From Acidobacteriaceae bacterium (GTDB lineage Bacteria; Acidobacteriota; Terriglobia; Terriglobales; Acidobacteriaceae): a stretch of DNA of 64,000 nt. The stretch covers positions 42,437 to 106,436 of the forward strand of contig DAHUXR010000002.1 of NCBI GenBank assembly GCA_027307045.1, in the 5' to 3' direction. Shown in pieces: positions 45,488 to 54,116 of this stretch. The first letter of the stretch is position 1; each line of letters begins with the position of its first letter. The notes under the pieces were generated by a model, which had not been told where the DNA came from, made no database searches, and saw only the letters and a list, made by a program, of their open reading frames with translations. A program made the position numbers and the translations under genes.

Positions 45488-47391
45488 CAGCGGTAGCCCT
45501 CCGCCTGGAGTCGAAACAATTCGGCATACAGACCGTCCCTTGACAACAATTCGGTATGCGTTCCCTGGTCAATGATGGCCCCATCTTTAAGAACAATGAT
45601 GCGATCCGCCATCCGCACAGTGGAAAAACGATGCGAGATGAGAAGTGCAATCTGCCCCGAAACCAGATCGGCAAAGCGTTTAAAAGTTTCATACTCAGAA
45701 CGAGCGTCTAGTGCCGCGGTTGGCTCATCGAGAATGATGATCTGGGCTTTGCGTATGTAAGCGCGGGCTAGAGCAATCTTCTGCCACTCGCCGCCCGAAA
45801 GCTCGATTCCACCTTCAAATCGCCGACCTAACATTTGCCCGTACCCTAGTGGAATTTCTGAAGCTAGAGTATCCACTTGGGACTTTTCGGCTGCATCAAT
45901 AATTGCTTGTGCGGTCTGTCGATTGCCCAGAGATTCCCGTACCTGCTCAATCGCGCCAACGCCAATGTTTTCATCGAGCCGCATATCGTAACGGACGAAA
46001 TCCTGAAAGATCACTCCAATGGCGTGCCGCACGGAATCAAGGTCGTATTCACGAATATCAATTCCGTCAAGAAGGATTCGGCCTTCCGTCGGGTCATAAA
46101 GCCGGGCCACCAACTTCGCTAAAGTTGTTTTACCTGCACCGTTCTCACCAACCAGGGCAATCCGTTCGCCGGGAACAATGCGCAGATTGATATGGCGCAG
46201 GGCCCAGGCATCACTCAAAGGATATCGAAATCCGATATTCTCAAAGACCAGTCCTTGCTTGAGCTGAGAGGGAACATGGCGCGCGCCAATGCCAGAGACG
46301 ATTGCGGGCTTCATCTCAAAAAATTCAAATAGATCACGCATATAAAGCCCCTGTTCGTAAATGTTGCCAAGAGCAAGCAATGACCGTTCGGTTGCGGCGC
46401 GGCTTCGCGCAAAAGAGGCGGCCAGGAATGTGAGCGTTCCTATACTGATGAAGCCATAGAACCCACGCCACAGAATGAGCACATAACCGGCATAGTATCC
46501 GGCGATGCCAAGCAATGAAAACAGAATTGCAGCGACACCTTTCCGCAAAGCAAGATTTCTATTGGCCAGGTGTAAACGATGGGCCAGGTTCCGATAGCGA
46601 CTCAACAGCCATGCCGAAAGCCCGAAGAGCTGTACTTCCTTGGCCGCCTTCTCGCCGGCGCTAAGAGAGCGCAGATAATCCAATTGACGGCGTTCCGGGG
46701 TCATTCGATAAAACAACGAATACTCAAGTCCACTGAAATGGGTTTCACTCAAGAAACCCGGTATCACCGCTGTTACAAGCAGCATCAGCAACCATGGACT
46801 ATAAATAGACACCGCCGCCGCCAAAGAGATTAAGGTCAGGGAGTCTTGCGCAACCGAAAGCAGTTGCGTTAACAGCCCGATACGTCCGGTGGTTTGCCTT
46901 TGGGCGCGTTCCAGACGGTCATAAAATGCAGGGTCTTCGAAATGCCGGAGGTCAAGTATAGCAGCGTGAGAAATGATGCGTTCGCTCATGTGATTCGAGC
47001 AGAGTTCACTGAATAGGGCCTCAATGGCGGTGGATGCTTTGTCTGATATCTCACCAATTGCAACGATAGCGAGCTCGATTCCCACCAGCAGCCAGAGTCG
47101 GGAGATATCCGTCCGACCAGAGCGTGCCGTTACCACGGCATCAATAATCAGCTTGGCCACCCAGAGAGTGGCGACAGGAACCACGGCACGCAACAAACGT
47201 AGAGCCACTGTCGCAGCCATATATCCGTGGTGAGCTGCCCAGGCCACGCGAAGGAACTGCGGGATGGCACGCAGCGCAGCGAACTTATGTCGCCATGTGA
47301 AGGCAATATCCGCCCGGAACCCGCGAGGAGATTGTGGCTTGGCGACTGTAGGTTCCAAAGTACTTGTATTGTAATCTCCCTCCGCATTCAT
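45487..47391 (-). CDS. ABC exporter, fused permease and ATPase
   Basis: This 634-residue half-transporter has a six-helix exporter domain (residues 40-350) followed by an ATPase with Walker A GENGAGKTT, signature LSGGEWQK and Walker B IIILDEPTAALD, then the H-loop SHRFS. Exporters of this type move peptides, lipids or small molecules out; an importer of molybdate would look different (ModABC). It is the first gene of the operon ABC-methyltransferase-mosA-mosB. The cargo is unknown. Confidence 0.88.
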   Translation of the reverse strand: MNAEGDYNTSTLEPTVAKPQSPRGFRADIAFTWRHKFAALRAIPQFLRVAWAAHHGYMAATVALRLLRAVVPVATLWVAKLIIDAVVTARSGRTDISRLWLLVGIELAIVAIGEISDKASTAIEALFSELCSNHMSERIISHAAILDLRHFEDPAFYDRLERAQRQTTGRIGLLTQLLSVAQDSLTLISLAAAVSIYSPWLLMLLVTAVIPGFLSETHFSGLEYSLFYRMTPERRQLDYLRSLSAGEKAAKEVQLFGLSAWLLSRYRNLAHRLHLANRNLALRKGVAAILFSLLGIAGYYAGYVLILWRGFYGFISIGTLTFLAASFARSRAATERSLLALGNIYEQGLYMRDLFEFFEMKPAIVSGIGARHVPSQLKQGLVFENIGFRYPLSDAWALRHINLRIVPGERIALVGENGAGKTTLAKLVARLYDPTEGRILLDGIDIREYDLDSVRHAIGVIFQDFVRYDMRLDENIGVGAIEQVRESLGNRQTAQAIIDAAEKSQVDTLASEIPLGYGQMLGRRFEGGIELSGGEWQKIALARAYIRKAQIIILDEPTAALDARSEYETFKRFADLVSGQIALLISHRFSTVRMADRIIVLKDGAIIDQGTHTELLSRDGLYAELFRLQAEGYR

Positions 47392-47542
47392 CTTCTTTTG
47401 ACCAACATATTGATTCCGAATGAGGGCGGACAGGCAGTCGCTGTTTGCCTACAAAACTTTCAAGAATAGAAACCCGGTAAACAAGGAACAGGGCGACCAC
47501 TATCATTGAGACAATTCCAACCGCGACGCTTATCCAGTACAT
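47285..47542 (-). CDS. Possible small single-helix membrane protein
   Basis: A frame of 85 residues starts MYWISVAVGIVSMIVVALFL, a convincing transmembrane helix. It then runs about 100 bases into the ABC gene in another frame, where it becomes unremarkable. It may be a truncated gene or a leader peptide upstream of the transporter. The ribosome site is poor. Confidence 0.25.
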   Translation of the reverse strand: MYWISVAVGIVSMIVVALFLVYRVSILESFVGKQRLPVRPHSESICWSKEDECGGRLQYKYFGTYSRQATISSRVPGGYCLHMAT

Positions 47543-47567
47543 GTTTGTCGCACCCCGCCTGCATGAA

Positions 47568-47877
47568 TCAGATCCACTTCCCGACCGCAGGAACCGCGCC
47601 GAACATGGGATGGTCACCAAACTGTGCAAATGTCACTGAGTTGATGGTGTCATTGAGAGATTCCGCGATTTTCTCCGCCCGAGCATACATCGTGCCTTTG
47701 TTTAATTCAAAGGACAAAAATGCTTCATTGCCAATCAATGTTGTGTAACGCGCTGAGGTCCAGCGGCGATAAACGGGGTGCCATCTCCAAATTCTTTCAC
47801 GCGGAATCGGAAACTTCCTGCCTCTGTGCGTGCCTGACTTCCGAATGATACGTCTGCTTGATTAGACCATTGCTTCC
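47568..47877 (-). pseudogene. Frameshifted gene fragment, unknown family
   Basis: The C-terminal part (…LIGNEAFLSFELNKGTMY…HPMFGAVPAVGKWI, stop at 47568) is one clean reading frame without a start codon. The upstream sequence (SFGSQARTEAGSFRFRVKEF…) continues in a different frame that stops at 47735. Both parts read like one protein, with a frameshift near 47738-47765. I do not recognise the family. Confidence 0.5.
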
Positions 47878-48229
47878 TCAAGCTACCTGTTCGACGGTCG
47901 TCTCATTTTCGTCCCCTTCTTCATTTTCTCGACCGGGCATATTCGCGCGCTTTTCTGAGAGGCAGGAGGTGTGCGTGCTTGGGCGGAAATACAAAGTTTG
48001 GACAAACCAAAGCCCTTCGGGATTCAGACGCCAGCCCGCCACAGCGCGACCGTGCCGCTTTACGAAGTCAGCGAAACCATCAGGATCGATGATGCGCTCT
48101 TCCGCTCGTCGTCCGTTGGAGGCGTCTTGTAGAAGATGTCCGGTAGTTCGTGTTCTCGGTAATGCTCGACCAACGTGGCAATGCTGATCTGCTTGAGCTG
48201 TTGGCGAGAGGTTTGTTCGTTGGTGGTTA
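47878..48229 (-). pseudogene. Decayed tyrosine recombinase fragment and unknown open stretch
   Basis: From about 48229 to 48105 a frame reads QISIATLVEHYREHELPDI, similar to the core-binding N-terminal domain of acidobacterial phage-type integrases. It shifts into another frame (IIDPDGFADFVKRHGRAVAGW…) that stops at 47878. No start codon or catalytic domain remains. I take it as a broken integrase with unrelated material fused by deletion. Confidence 0.4.
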
Positions 48230-48248
48230 TTCGCAAAGCATAATACCG

Positions 48249-48769
48249 CTATTTGAGTTGGTCACCGAGAGGACCGTTGAGCTTGCCTGGGGGATTGCCT
48301 CGATCCTTTCGCTCTTTTGCACGCTGGAACTCTTCTGTTGTATGTACACCGCTTTATTAAAAAGTTCCGCCAGAGCCTTTGACACGTCATCTTCTGATCG
48401 GCTAATTTCCTGGAGAAATTTGGAGGGCTGCCTTCTGTAGATCTGCTTCAACCTCGCGAGTCTGTTCCCGAATCTGGTTAAGTTTTTGGTGCAAGTTCAT
48501 CGTTGTTGGGTCTGAGCGTCCAAAAAAATGTTCAGGCGCGTCGAACGTGGGTGGTTTCAGATCTCTGACCGCTGGGTCATTAAACTTAGAAAGCGTTCCG
48601 CCAAAGAAAGTTTATTTCGTTGAACTTCATCAACAACTTGTGCAGTCACAAAAATATACTCTCGGCTTTCATTGAGAATGCGAAGCAGTCTCTTCTTACC
48701 TTTGTCAGCCATGTAGAGCTTCAAGTACTGATCTGCGTCTATAAAGAGACTCGCATCAACTTTTGCCAT
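48249..48769 (-). pseudogene. PIN-like (PIN_8) protein gene broken by frameshifts
   Basis: The first frame (ATG 48769) reads MAKVDASLFIDADQYLKLY … YIFVTAQVVDEVQRNKL, the start of a PIN-like endonuclease domain, and stops at 48557. A second frame continues (DAPEHFFGRSDPTT … REVEADLQKAALQ). A third has EDDVSKALAELFNKA. A fourth has the family motif RGNPPGKLNGPLGDQLK, stopping at 48249. Four consecutive pieces in order mean at least three frameshifts, so the gene is dead. Confidence 0.7.
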
Positions 48770-48854
48770 CTTTATTCGTGCTCTCGCTTCGCTGTTCTGC
48801 GGGACGATACGCATTACTAAGACGTTTTGGCCTTGGAATGTTGCAGCAATCCTT

Positions 48855-49742
48855 TTACGACTGCTTCCCTTTCAACCGCAACCCTGCGCGCTCTTCGAGC
48901 AACATGATCGTGGCGGCATAATCCAGATCGTCGTGACCGTCCTTGCTGGCCTCTTCATAAATTTCATCGATCTTGCTCAGCCCCGGCAAATCGACGCCGT
49001 TTTCTTTTGCTGCATCCATCATCAGGTGCATGTCTTTGTGCATCAGCTTCAGCGGGAAGTTGGGGGAATAATCCTGGGTGAGGATGAATGGCTTTTTGTA
49101 TTCGGCCACGCCGGAGCGGATCATTGAAGACTCAATCAACTCAAACATCTTTTCCGCCGGCACACCCAGCTTTTTGGCCAGCGTCAGGCTTTCGCAAAGG
49201 CCTTCATAGATAAATACGATATTCATGTTCTGCGCCAGCTTGGCGGAGAGACCTTTACCATTATCGCCCATATGGATGACTTTTTTTCCCATGGCGCGAA
49301 GCAGCGGTTCAACGCGCTCAATATTGTGCGGCGCGCCGCCGATCATAAAGATGAGCTCGCCATTCTCGGCGCCGGTCTTTGAGCCGGTCACCGGAGCGTC
49401 AAGAAACTCGCAGCCCTTTTCCTGCAGGCCTTCCATAAACAGCAGGCTGGCGGAAGGTGAGATGGTGCTGGAATCGACGACAACGGTTCCGCTGGTCAGG
49501 CCTTCAATCGCGCCGCCCGGGCCAAACAGGACGGTCTGGACCGCCTTGGTATCAGAGACGCAGACCCACACGGCGTCTTTGTCTTTGGCCGCTTCAGCGG
49601 GCGTGGCTGCGGTTTTGGCCCCTTCCACATCGCGGGGCGTGCGGTTCCAGACCGTTACTTCGTGTCCGGCTTTCACCAGGTTGGCGGCCATGGGCCGCCC
49701 CATAATTCCAAGACCTAAGAAGGCTACGCGCATGCTTGGCAT
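48855..49742 (-). CDS. NAD(P)-dependent beta-hydroxyacid dehydrogenase
   Basis: This 295-residue protein of the 3-hydroxyisobutyrate dehydrogenase family has Rossmann motif GLGIMGRPMAANL and substrate-binding DAPVTGSKTGAENGEL. The catalytic-Lys helix is GLSAKLAQNMNI and the end is KDMHLMMDAAKENG. The NRT after the second strand favours NADP. It could act on succinic semialdehyde/glyoxylate or 3-hydroxyisobutyrate. The start is at 49742 or 49733; no ribosome site helps. It is divergent from the acyl-CoA dehydrogenase. Confidence 0.87.
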   Translation of the reverse strand: MPSMRVAFLGLGIMGRPMAANLVKAGHEVTVWNRTPRDVEGAKTAATPAEAAKDKDAVWVCVSDTKAVQTVLFGPGGAIEGLTSGTVVVDSSTISPSASLLFMEGLQEKGCEFLDAPVTGSKTGAENGELIFMIGGAPHNIERVEPLLRAMGKKVIHMGDNGKGLSAKLAQNMNIVFIYEGLCESLTLAKKLGVPAEKMFELIESSMIRSGVAEYKKPFILTQDYSPNFPLKLMHKDMHLMMDAAKENGVDLPGLSKIDEIYEEASKDGHDDLDYAATIMLLEERAGLRLKGKQS

Positions 49743-49783
49743 TAAACGGTCTCAGGCCAGATGCCGTCAAGTGGGAAGCGGTG

Positions 49784-49935
49784 AGCAATCAGCGCTCAGC
49801 CATAAATTAAACCTGTTTACCGCAAAGGTCGCGAAGGCACGCAAAGGAAGAAGGGAATTTGCCTTTCTTCTCCTTTGCGTGCTTTTCGTCCGTTGCGGTG
49901 AGGTTCTTGCTGATTGCTGAGTGCTGAATGCTCTT
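49784..49935. repeat. Long imperfect palindromic intergenic element
   Basis: Nested inverted repeats: outer AGCAATCAGCGCTCAGC versus GCTGATTGCTGAGTGCTG, and inner CCGCAAAGG…CACGCAAAGGA versus TCCTTTGCGTGC…CGTTGCGG (49820-49898). It could form a long cruciform or hairpin. It lies between divergent genes and resembles dispersed acidobacterial intergenic repeats. Confidence 0.6.
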
Positions 49936-49987
49936 TCCCGGTGATACAATTTTAGGTTTTCCCCGAGTCTCTCAAAAGGATCATCTT

Positions 49988-51166
49988 ATGTCCCAGACTT
50001 TCACCCAGATCGCTCCGCCGCAGCCCTTGGTCGCGCTTACCGATGATGAAACTCTCTTTCGCGACAACGTGCGCCAGTTCGCCGATGAGGCGCTCCGCCC
50101 CAAAGTCCGAGAGATGGACGAGAAGGGCGTCTTTGATCGCGACCTGATAGATCAGTTCTTTCAGCTTGGGCTGATGGGCATTGAAGTTCCTGAGCAATAC
50201 GGCGGAGCCGGCGGAAAATTCTTCGAGTCGATACTTGCGGTGGAAGAGATTTCACGGGTGGACGCTTCCGCCGGCGTGATTGTTGACGTGCAGAATACGC
50301 TATTCAATAACGCACTGCTGCGCTGGACCACAGAAGAACAAAAGCGCCGCTATCTTCCCAGAATGACGAGCGACACCGTGGGCGCTTACGCCTTGAGTGA
50401 AGCCTCGTCCGGGTCGGACGCGTTCGCCATGCAGACGCGGGCGCAGCTGAAGGGTAGCGAGTATGTGCTGAACGGCCGCAAACTCTGGATCACCAACGGC
50501 AAGGAGGCCGGCGTATTCATCCTGTTTGCCACGCTTGATCCCGCCGCCGGATACAAAGGCATTACTGCTTTCATCGTGGAAAAAGATTTTCCGGGATTCA
50601 CCGTCGGCAAGAAGGAAGACAAGCTGGGAATCCGCGCTTCGAGCACATGCGAATTGATTCTGGAAGACTGCCGCGTGCCCAAAGAAAACGTGCTGGGCGA
50701 GGTGGGCAAGGGATACAAGATTGCCATCGAGACGCTGAATGAAGGGCGCATCGGCATTGGCGCGCAGATGCTGGGCTTGGCGCGCGGAGCCTGGGAAAGC
50801 GCGCTCAAGTATTCGCAGGAACGCAAGCAATTCGGCAAGAGCATTTCAGATTTCCAGGGAATCCAGTTCCAGTTGGCGCAGATGGCCACAGAAATTGAGG
50901 CCGTGAAGATGCTGGTTTACAACGCGGCGCGCATGAAAGATGCAGGAATGAATTTTGTGAAGGAAGCCGCCATGACCAAGCTGTTTGCGTCGCAGGTTGC
51001 GGAGCGCGTGGCCTCACTGGCCGTGGAAATTTACGGCGGCTATGGATTCACCAAGGATTATCCCGTCGAGAAATATTACCGGGACGCGAAAATAGGCAAG
51101 ATCTACGAAGGCACGTCCAACATGCAGTTGCAGACCATCGCCAAGATACTGTTGGGAGGGAAATAA
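49988..51166 (+). CDS. Acyl-CoA dehydrogenase
   Basis: This 392-residue FAD-dependent dehydrogenase of short/branched-chain acyl-CoA has the motifs YALSEASSGSDAFAM (FAD and substrate binding), RKQFGKSISDFQGIQFQLA and YGGYGFTKDYPVEKYYRDAKIGKIYEGTSNMQ. The Glu in YEGTSN is the likely catalytic base. ATG 49988 has AAAGGA upstream. It lies opposite the hydroxyacid dehydrogenase and both may serve branched-chain amino-acid breakdown. Confidence 0.92.
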   Translation: MSQTFTQIAPPQPLVALTDDETLFRDNVRQFADEALRPKVREMDEKGVFDRDLIDQFFQLGLMGIEVPEQYGGAGGKFFESILAVEEISRVDASAGVIVDVQNTLFNNALLRWTTEEQKRRYLPRMTSDTVGAYALSEASSGSDAFAMQTRAQLKGSEYVLNGRKLWITNGKEAGVFILFATLDPAAGYKGITAFIVEKDFPGFTVGKKEDKLGIRASSTCELILEDCRVPKENVLGEVGKGYKIAIETLNEGRIGIGAQMLGLARGAWESALKYSQERKQFGKSISDFQGIQFQLAQMATEIEAVKMLVYNAARMKDAGMNFVKEAAMTKLFASQVAERVASLAVEIYGGYGFTKDYPVEKYYRDAKIGKIYEGTSNMQLQTIAKILLGGK

Positions 51167-51349
51167 GGGCTTAAGTCCGTGCGCATAAAAGTCTAAGTGC
51201 TTGTAACTTAGATAGTTAGGGCTTGATCGCTGTTGACTTTGGGGAGTACCCGATTGTTTCCAGGGATTGAGCTGGTTTAAACTAGCGGGAATTTCCGGCT
51301 GCTCACCCCCGAAGTATGATTTGAAATCAGATAAGGGCAGGAGTAAACG

Positions 51350-52948
51350 TTGGGCCAGGATTCCCTTAAGGAACTGCAAGATTTAAAGGTCGTTCACACT
51401 TTTTACCTGGGGCTGCTCGAAAAAAACCTGGGGCACAGTGTGCCTGTTCCGCTTGAGATCAAGAACATAACGGACCAGGCGGAAAATGCCGCAGCAGCGA
51501 TTCCAGAGTTCAAGCTGTGGCTCAATCTGCTGGACTTGGCGCTCACGCCGCCGCTGGTCCGCGACGCGCTGAAATCTCTTCCGGGATTAGAAACCGCGCA
51601 CGCGCTGCTGCGCTATTTCACCGTCAAGGCATCACAGCGCGCCGGCGATCGCGACAAAACCGACTGCATCATCACACATCTATTCCGCGCGCCGGCCCAG
51701 GGTGACACTCCGCCGGCATGGCATCGGCCGGAAGTCGATAGTTCATACGCTTTTATCTCACAATCGGCGCTGGCCTTTGAGGCCGACCTGTACCGCGCGC
51801 TCGTTGACGTGCCCTCAGAAGCGATGCCGCCAGAGCACGTTGCGCTGTTGCAGGAGTTTGAGTATCTCTATCAGGAACTGGAAGAGTTCCGCCACTTTGA
51901 CCAGATCATTGATTCAGGAATCGTGCAGCGCGTGCGCGAACTAAAACTCTCGCTGGGCAAGTCGTTTTATCATCCCGATTCGCTCGCCACTCTCGCCGTT
52001 TGGAATGACGTGTTTGGGCGCAAGTTCGACGAGCTCTTCCATGACGCGGCCATGCAGATCAAGACATTTGCCGAGACCGTGCAGAAAGAAGGCGGCAGCC
52101 TGCTCTCCAAAGTTGAAGGCGACATTACCGTAAAAAATCTCAGTGAAGTGGAAACCTCTGAGATCCTGAAAGAAGACTATCAGTCAGCCCAGGACGAATT
52201 CCGCAAGGTATCGCGATATAAAAAGGCCGTAGACAGCAGGCGTCCGGTCAGAATGTCCACGGGAGGATCCTCACGGCAGCCGGCCCGGATGGCGCAGGAA
52301 ACGGCACAGCCACCGCGCCCCACGATTCCGCAGGCAAACACCGTGACGCAGAGAACCCCTCCAACCGCCACAACTTTTAACTCGTCCGCGCCCACTGCGA
52401 CGGGTTCCACCGGCGGCTCGGGTAAAAATCTGAACACTGAAGTGTTGGCAGTCGCGCCGTCGCAAGCCGTACACAACGCCGTGCAGGAAGGGAAACTTCA
52501 GAGCGCACGCCAGATTATCCGCGAGCACGTGCGATCGTCAGACCCAAAGGTCGCCCACGTTTTTCCTGTCAAGAACTCAAAGATCACGCTCTCCTCGGCT
52601 GAGGTGGAATCGTTTAGAGCCGACTATCAAACGGAAAAAAGTTTTCGCGCCGATTACGCCAACGTGATGATGACGATTGTGGCCTATCTAGCCCGCATGG
52701 TCATTGAAGTAGATGAATATAATCACAAGGCGAGTTCCGCTTATCTGTGGAAGCCGCACGCGGACGCACTGGGATATCTGGTAAGCACGCTGGAGCGGCT
52801 GAACATGGAGGCCGAACAGGTGATCTCCGTGGCCCGCGCCCGCGGCCTCACGGAAAAAGCCGACAGCCTTGCGGCCTCGCTGGATAAGCTGCGCGACTAT
52901 GGCAAGACGGTATCGCAGACTTTGCAGTCAGCAAATCATCCGCAATAG
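51350..52948 (+). CDS. Large conserved hypothetical, two helical domains with a Pro/Thr linker
   Basis: This 532-residue soluble protein is not recognised. There is a helical N-terminal domain (residues 1-285), a low-complexity Pro/Thr/Ser/Gln linker (about 290-365) and a helical C-terminal domain with coiled-coil tendency. No transmembrane helix or catalytic motif is visible. The start is TTG 51350 with GGCAGGAG upstream. Architecture suggests a scaffold or regulatory adaptor; probably lineage-specific. Confidence 0.7.
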   Translation: MGQDSLKELQDLKVVHTFYLGLLEKNLGHSVPVPLEIKNITDQAENAAAAIPEFKLWLNLLDLALTPPLVRDALKSLPGLETAHALLRYFTVKASQRAGDRDKTDCIITHLFRAPAQGDTPPAWHRPEVDSSYAFISQSALAFEADLYRALVDVPSEAMPPEHVALLQEFEYLYQELEEFRHFDQIIDSGIVQRVRELKLSLGKSFYHPDSLATLAVWNDVFGRKFDELFHDAAMQIKTFAETVQKEGGSLLSKVEGDITVKNLSEVETSEILKEDYQSAQDEFRKVSRYKKAVDSRRPVRMSTGGSSRQPARMAQETAQPPRPTIPQANTVTQRTPPTATTFNSSAPTATGSTGGSGKNLNTEVLAVAPSQAVHNAVQEGKLQSARQIIREHVRSSDPKVAHVFPVKNSKITLSSAEVESFRADYQTEKSFRADYANVMMTIVAYLARMVIEVDEYNHKASSAYLWKPHADALGYLVSTLERLNMEAEQVISVARARGLTEKADSLAASLDKLRDYGKTVSQTLQSANHPQ

Positions 52949-52991
52949 TCTTTTCTCTGATGGCTCTGAGCGGAAATTACGCTCGCCCTGA

Positions 52992-53270
52992 TTATCTTCT
53001 GGGATTGTCTTTCACGCCGTAATCCATGCCGGAGTATGGTTCAGTCTTGGCAGTCTGATGGGCGCTAGCGCCTGCCGTGCGTTTTTTCTTGGCTGCGGGC
53101 TTTTTGACCCCAAGCGCGATATCCGCCAGTTCAAGAAAACGGCTGCTGTTGGGCGCGCCACCAGGACGGTTTTCCCAGGCGCGTTCGCCAGCCGGCCCCT
53201 TCAAGCTATAGCGCGGCGCTATCCAAAGGTCTTTGGAGACCTCTGTCTGTTTATCAGATTTCTTGGGCAT
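52992..53270 (-). CDS. Small basic hypothetical protein
   Basis: This 92-residue protein is rich in Lys, Ala and Pro with a KKPAAKKKRTAG stretch near residue 56, resembling disordered nucleic-acid-binding tails. Function is unknown. The start at ATG 53270 lacks a clear ribosome site. Confidence 0.5.
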   Translation of the reverse strand: MPKKSDKQTEVSKDLWIAPRYSLKGPAGERAWENRPGGAPNSSRFLELADIALGVKKPAAKKKRTAGASAHQTAKTEPYSGMDYGVKDNPRR

Positions 53271-53351
53271 TGTGCTGCACTGATTATCTCCATTTTATCG
53301 GCCTTTTTCAATGAAAAAAGCTAAGTTTTCGCGCGTTCCCAGCTGTCTTGT

Positions 53352-53528
53352 TTAAGCCGCAAGGGTTAAGTACAACGGATTGAATTTCCACATGCGGTCC
53401 AGCAGAGGGCCGGGGAAATGCAAACTTCCGCCGGTAATAAGAGCAATGATTGTGGCAATGAAGAGGAATGTTGCGATCACTACAATAGTTTTAGGCCTGG
53501 GACGCTCCAGGCTTGTAGTTGCACTCAT
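53352..53528 (-). CDS. 58-residue single-helix membrane peptide
   Basis: This small gene starts at ATG 53528, which overlaps the stop of the receiver-like gene (ATGA), so it is translationally coupled. It holds one strong helix (TIVVIATFLFIATIIALI) followed by FPGPLLDRMWKFNP. This resembles the beginning of a longer acidobacterial membrane protein, so it may be a truncated form. Confidence 0.5.
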   Translation of the reverse strand: MSATTSLERPRPKTIVVIATFLFIATIIALITGGSLHFPGPLLDRMWKFNPLYLTLAA

Positions 53529-53872
53529 CGACCGGCAAGCGCCCCAACCCGTCTAGCAAGCTCCTGCGGCACGTCAGCAAGGACCTCCAGCCATGAATCG
53601 GCATCGTCCAGCACTCTGCCGCTGGATACCGTATAAAGTTCGAGCAACTTGGCGCCGCGGCAGCTCTCGCGGATCAGCCCCGCTATGCGCCGCTTGATTT
53701 TGGGAGAAACTGTCTGGCCCACAACGGCAACATCAAATTTATTCTGCCGGCATGCCCGGACCAAACTGGATTCGTCCAGCGCAGAGACCACAACGTGACC
53801 TGCACGTTCCAGGATCAGTTGCCTGGTCCGCACGACCGAGGGGTCGACGCCAGTGCACAGAACCAGCGCCAT
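53525..53872 (-). CDS. Receiver-like domain lacking the phospho-aspartate
   Basis: This 115-residue protein has a CheY-like fold pattern (VLCTGVDPSVVRTRQLILERAGHVV, then FDVAVVGQTVSP, then IRESCRGAKLLEL). The position after strand 3 that should carry the phosphorylated Asp is Gly (VVGQ), so it is likely a non-phosphorylated pseudo-receiver. It overlaps a tiny membrane peptide gene downstream. Confidence 0.7.
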   Translation of the reverse strand: MALVLCTGVDPSVVRTRQLILERAGHVVVSALDESSLVRACRQNKFDVAVVGQTVSPKIKRRIAGLIRESCRGAKLLELYTVSSGRVLDDADSWLEVLADVPQELARRVGALAGR

Positions 53873-54116
53873 GCAGAGAGGTCCTTTCTTATGAAATTAG
53901 GGTGAAAGCGAACAGATATTAGCACTGGACTGTCTTTAAAATCCATAAGTAAAAACGGGCCAAAGTTAAAGTTTTTCCAAAATGGAGCAAGCTCATGCTT
54001 CAGCAAGAAGGATTCTTATAATGATCTAAAGATTTTATAATCTTCCTTGATTTGAAAATCGCCCTTCTTTGGAATCAATCAGTTATACCCTTCCACAAAA
54101 CAACCAGAGATACTTT

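Noticed and set aside
48150..48440. Plus-strand hydrophobic frame of 96 codons
   Set aside because: It lies opposite ordered PIN-like fragments on the minus strand and has no ribosome site.
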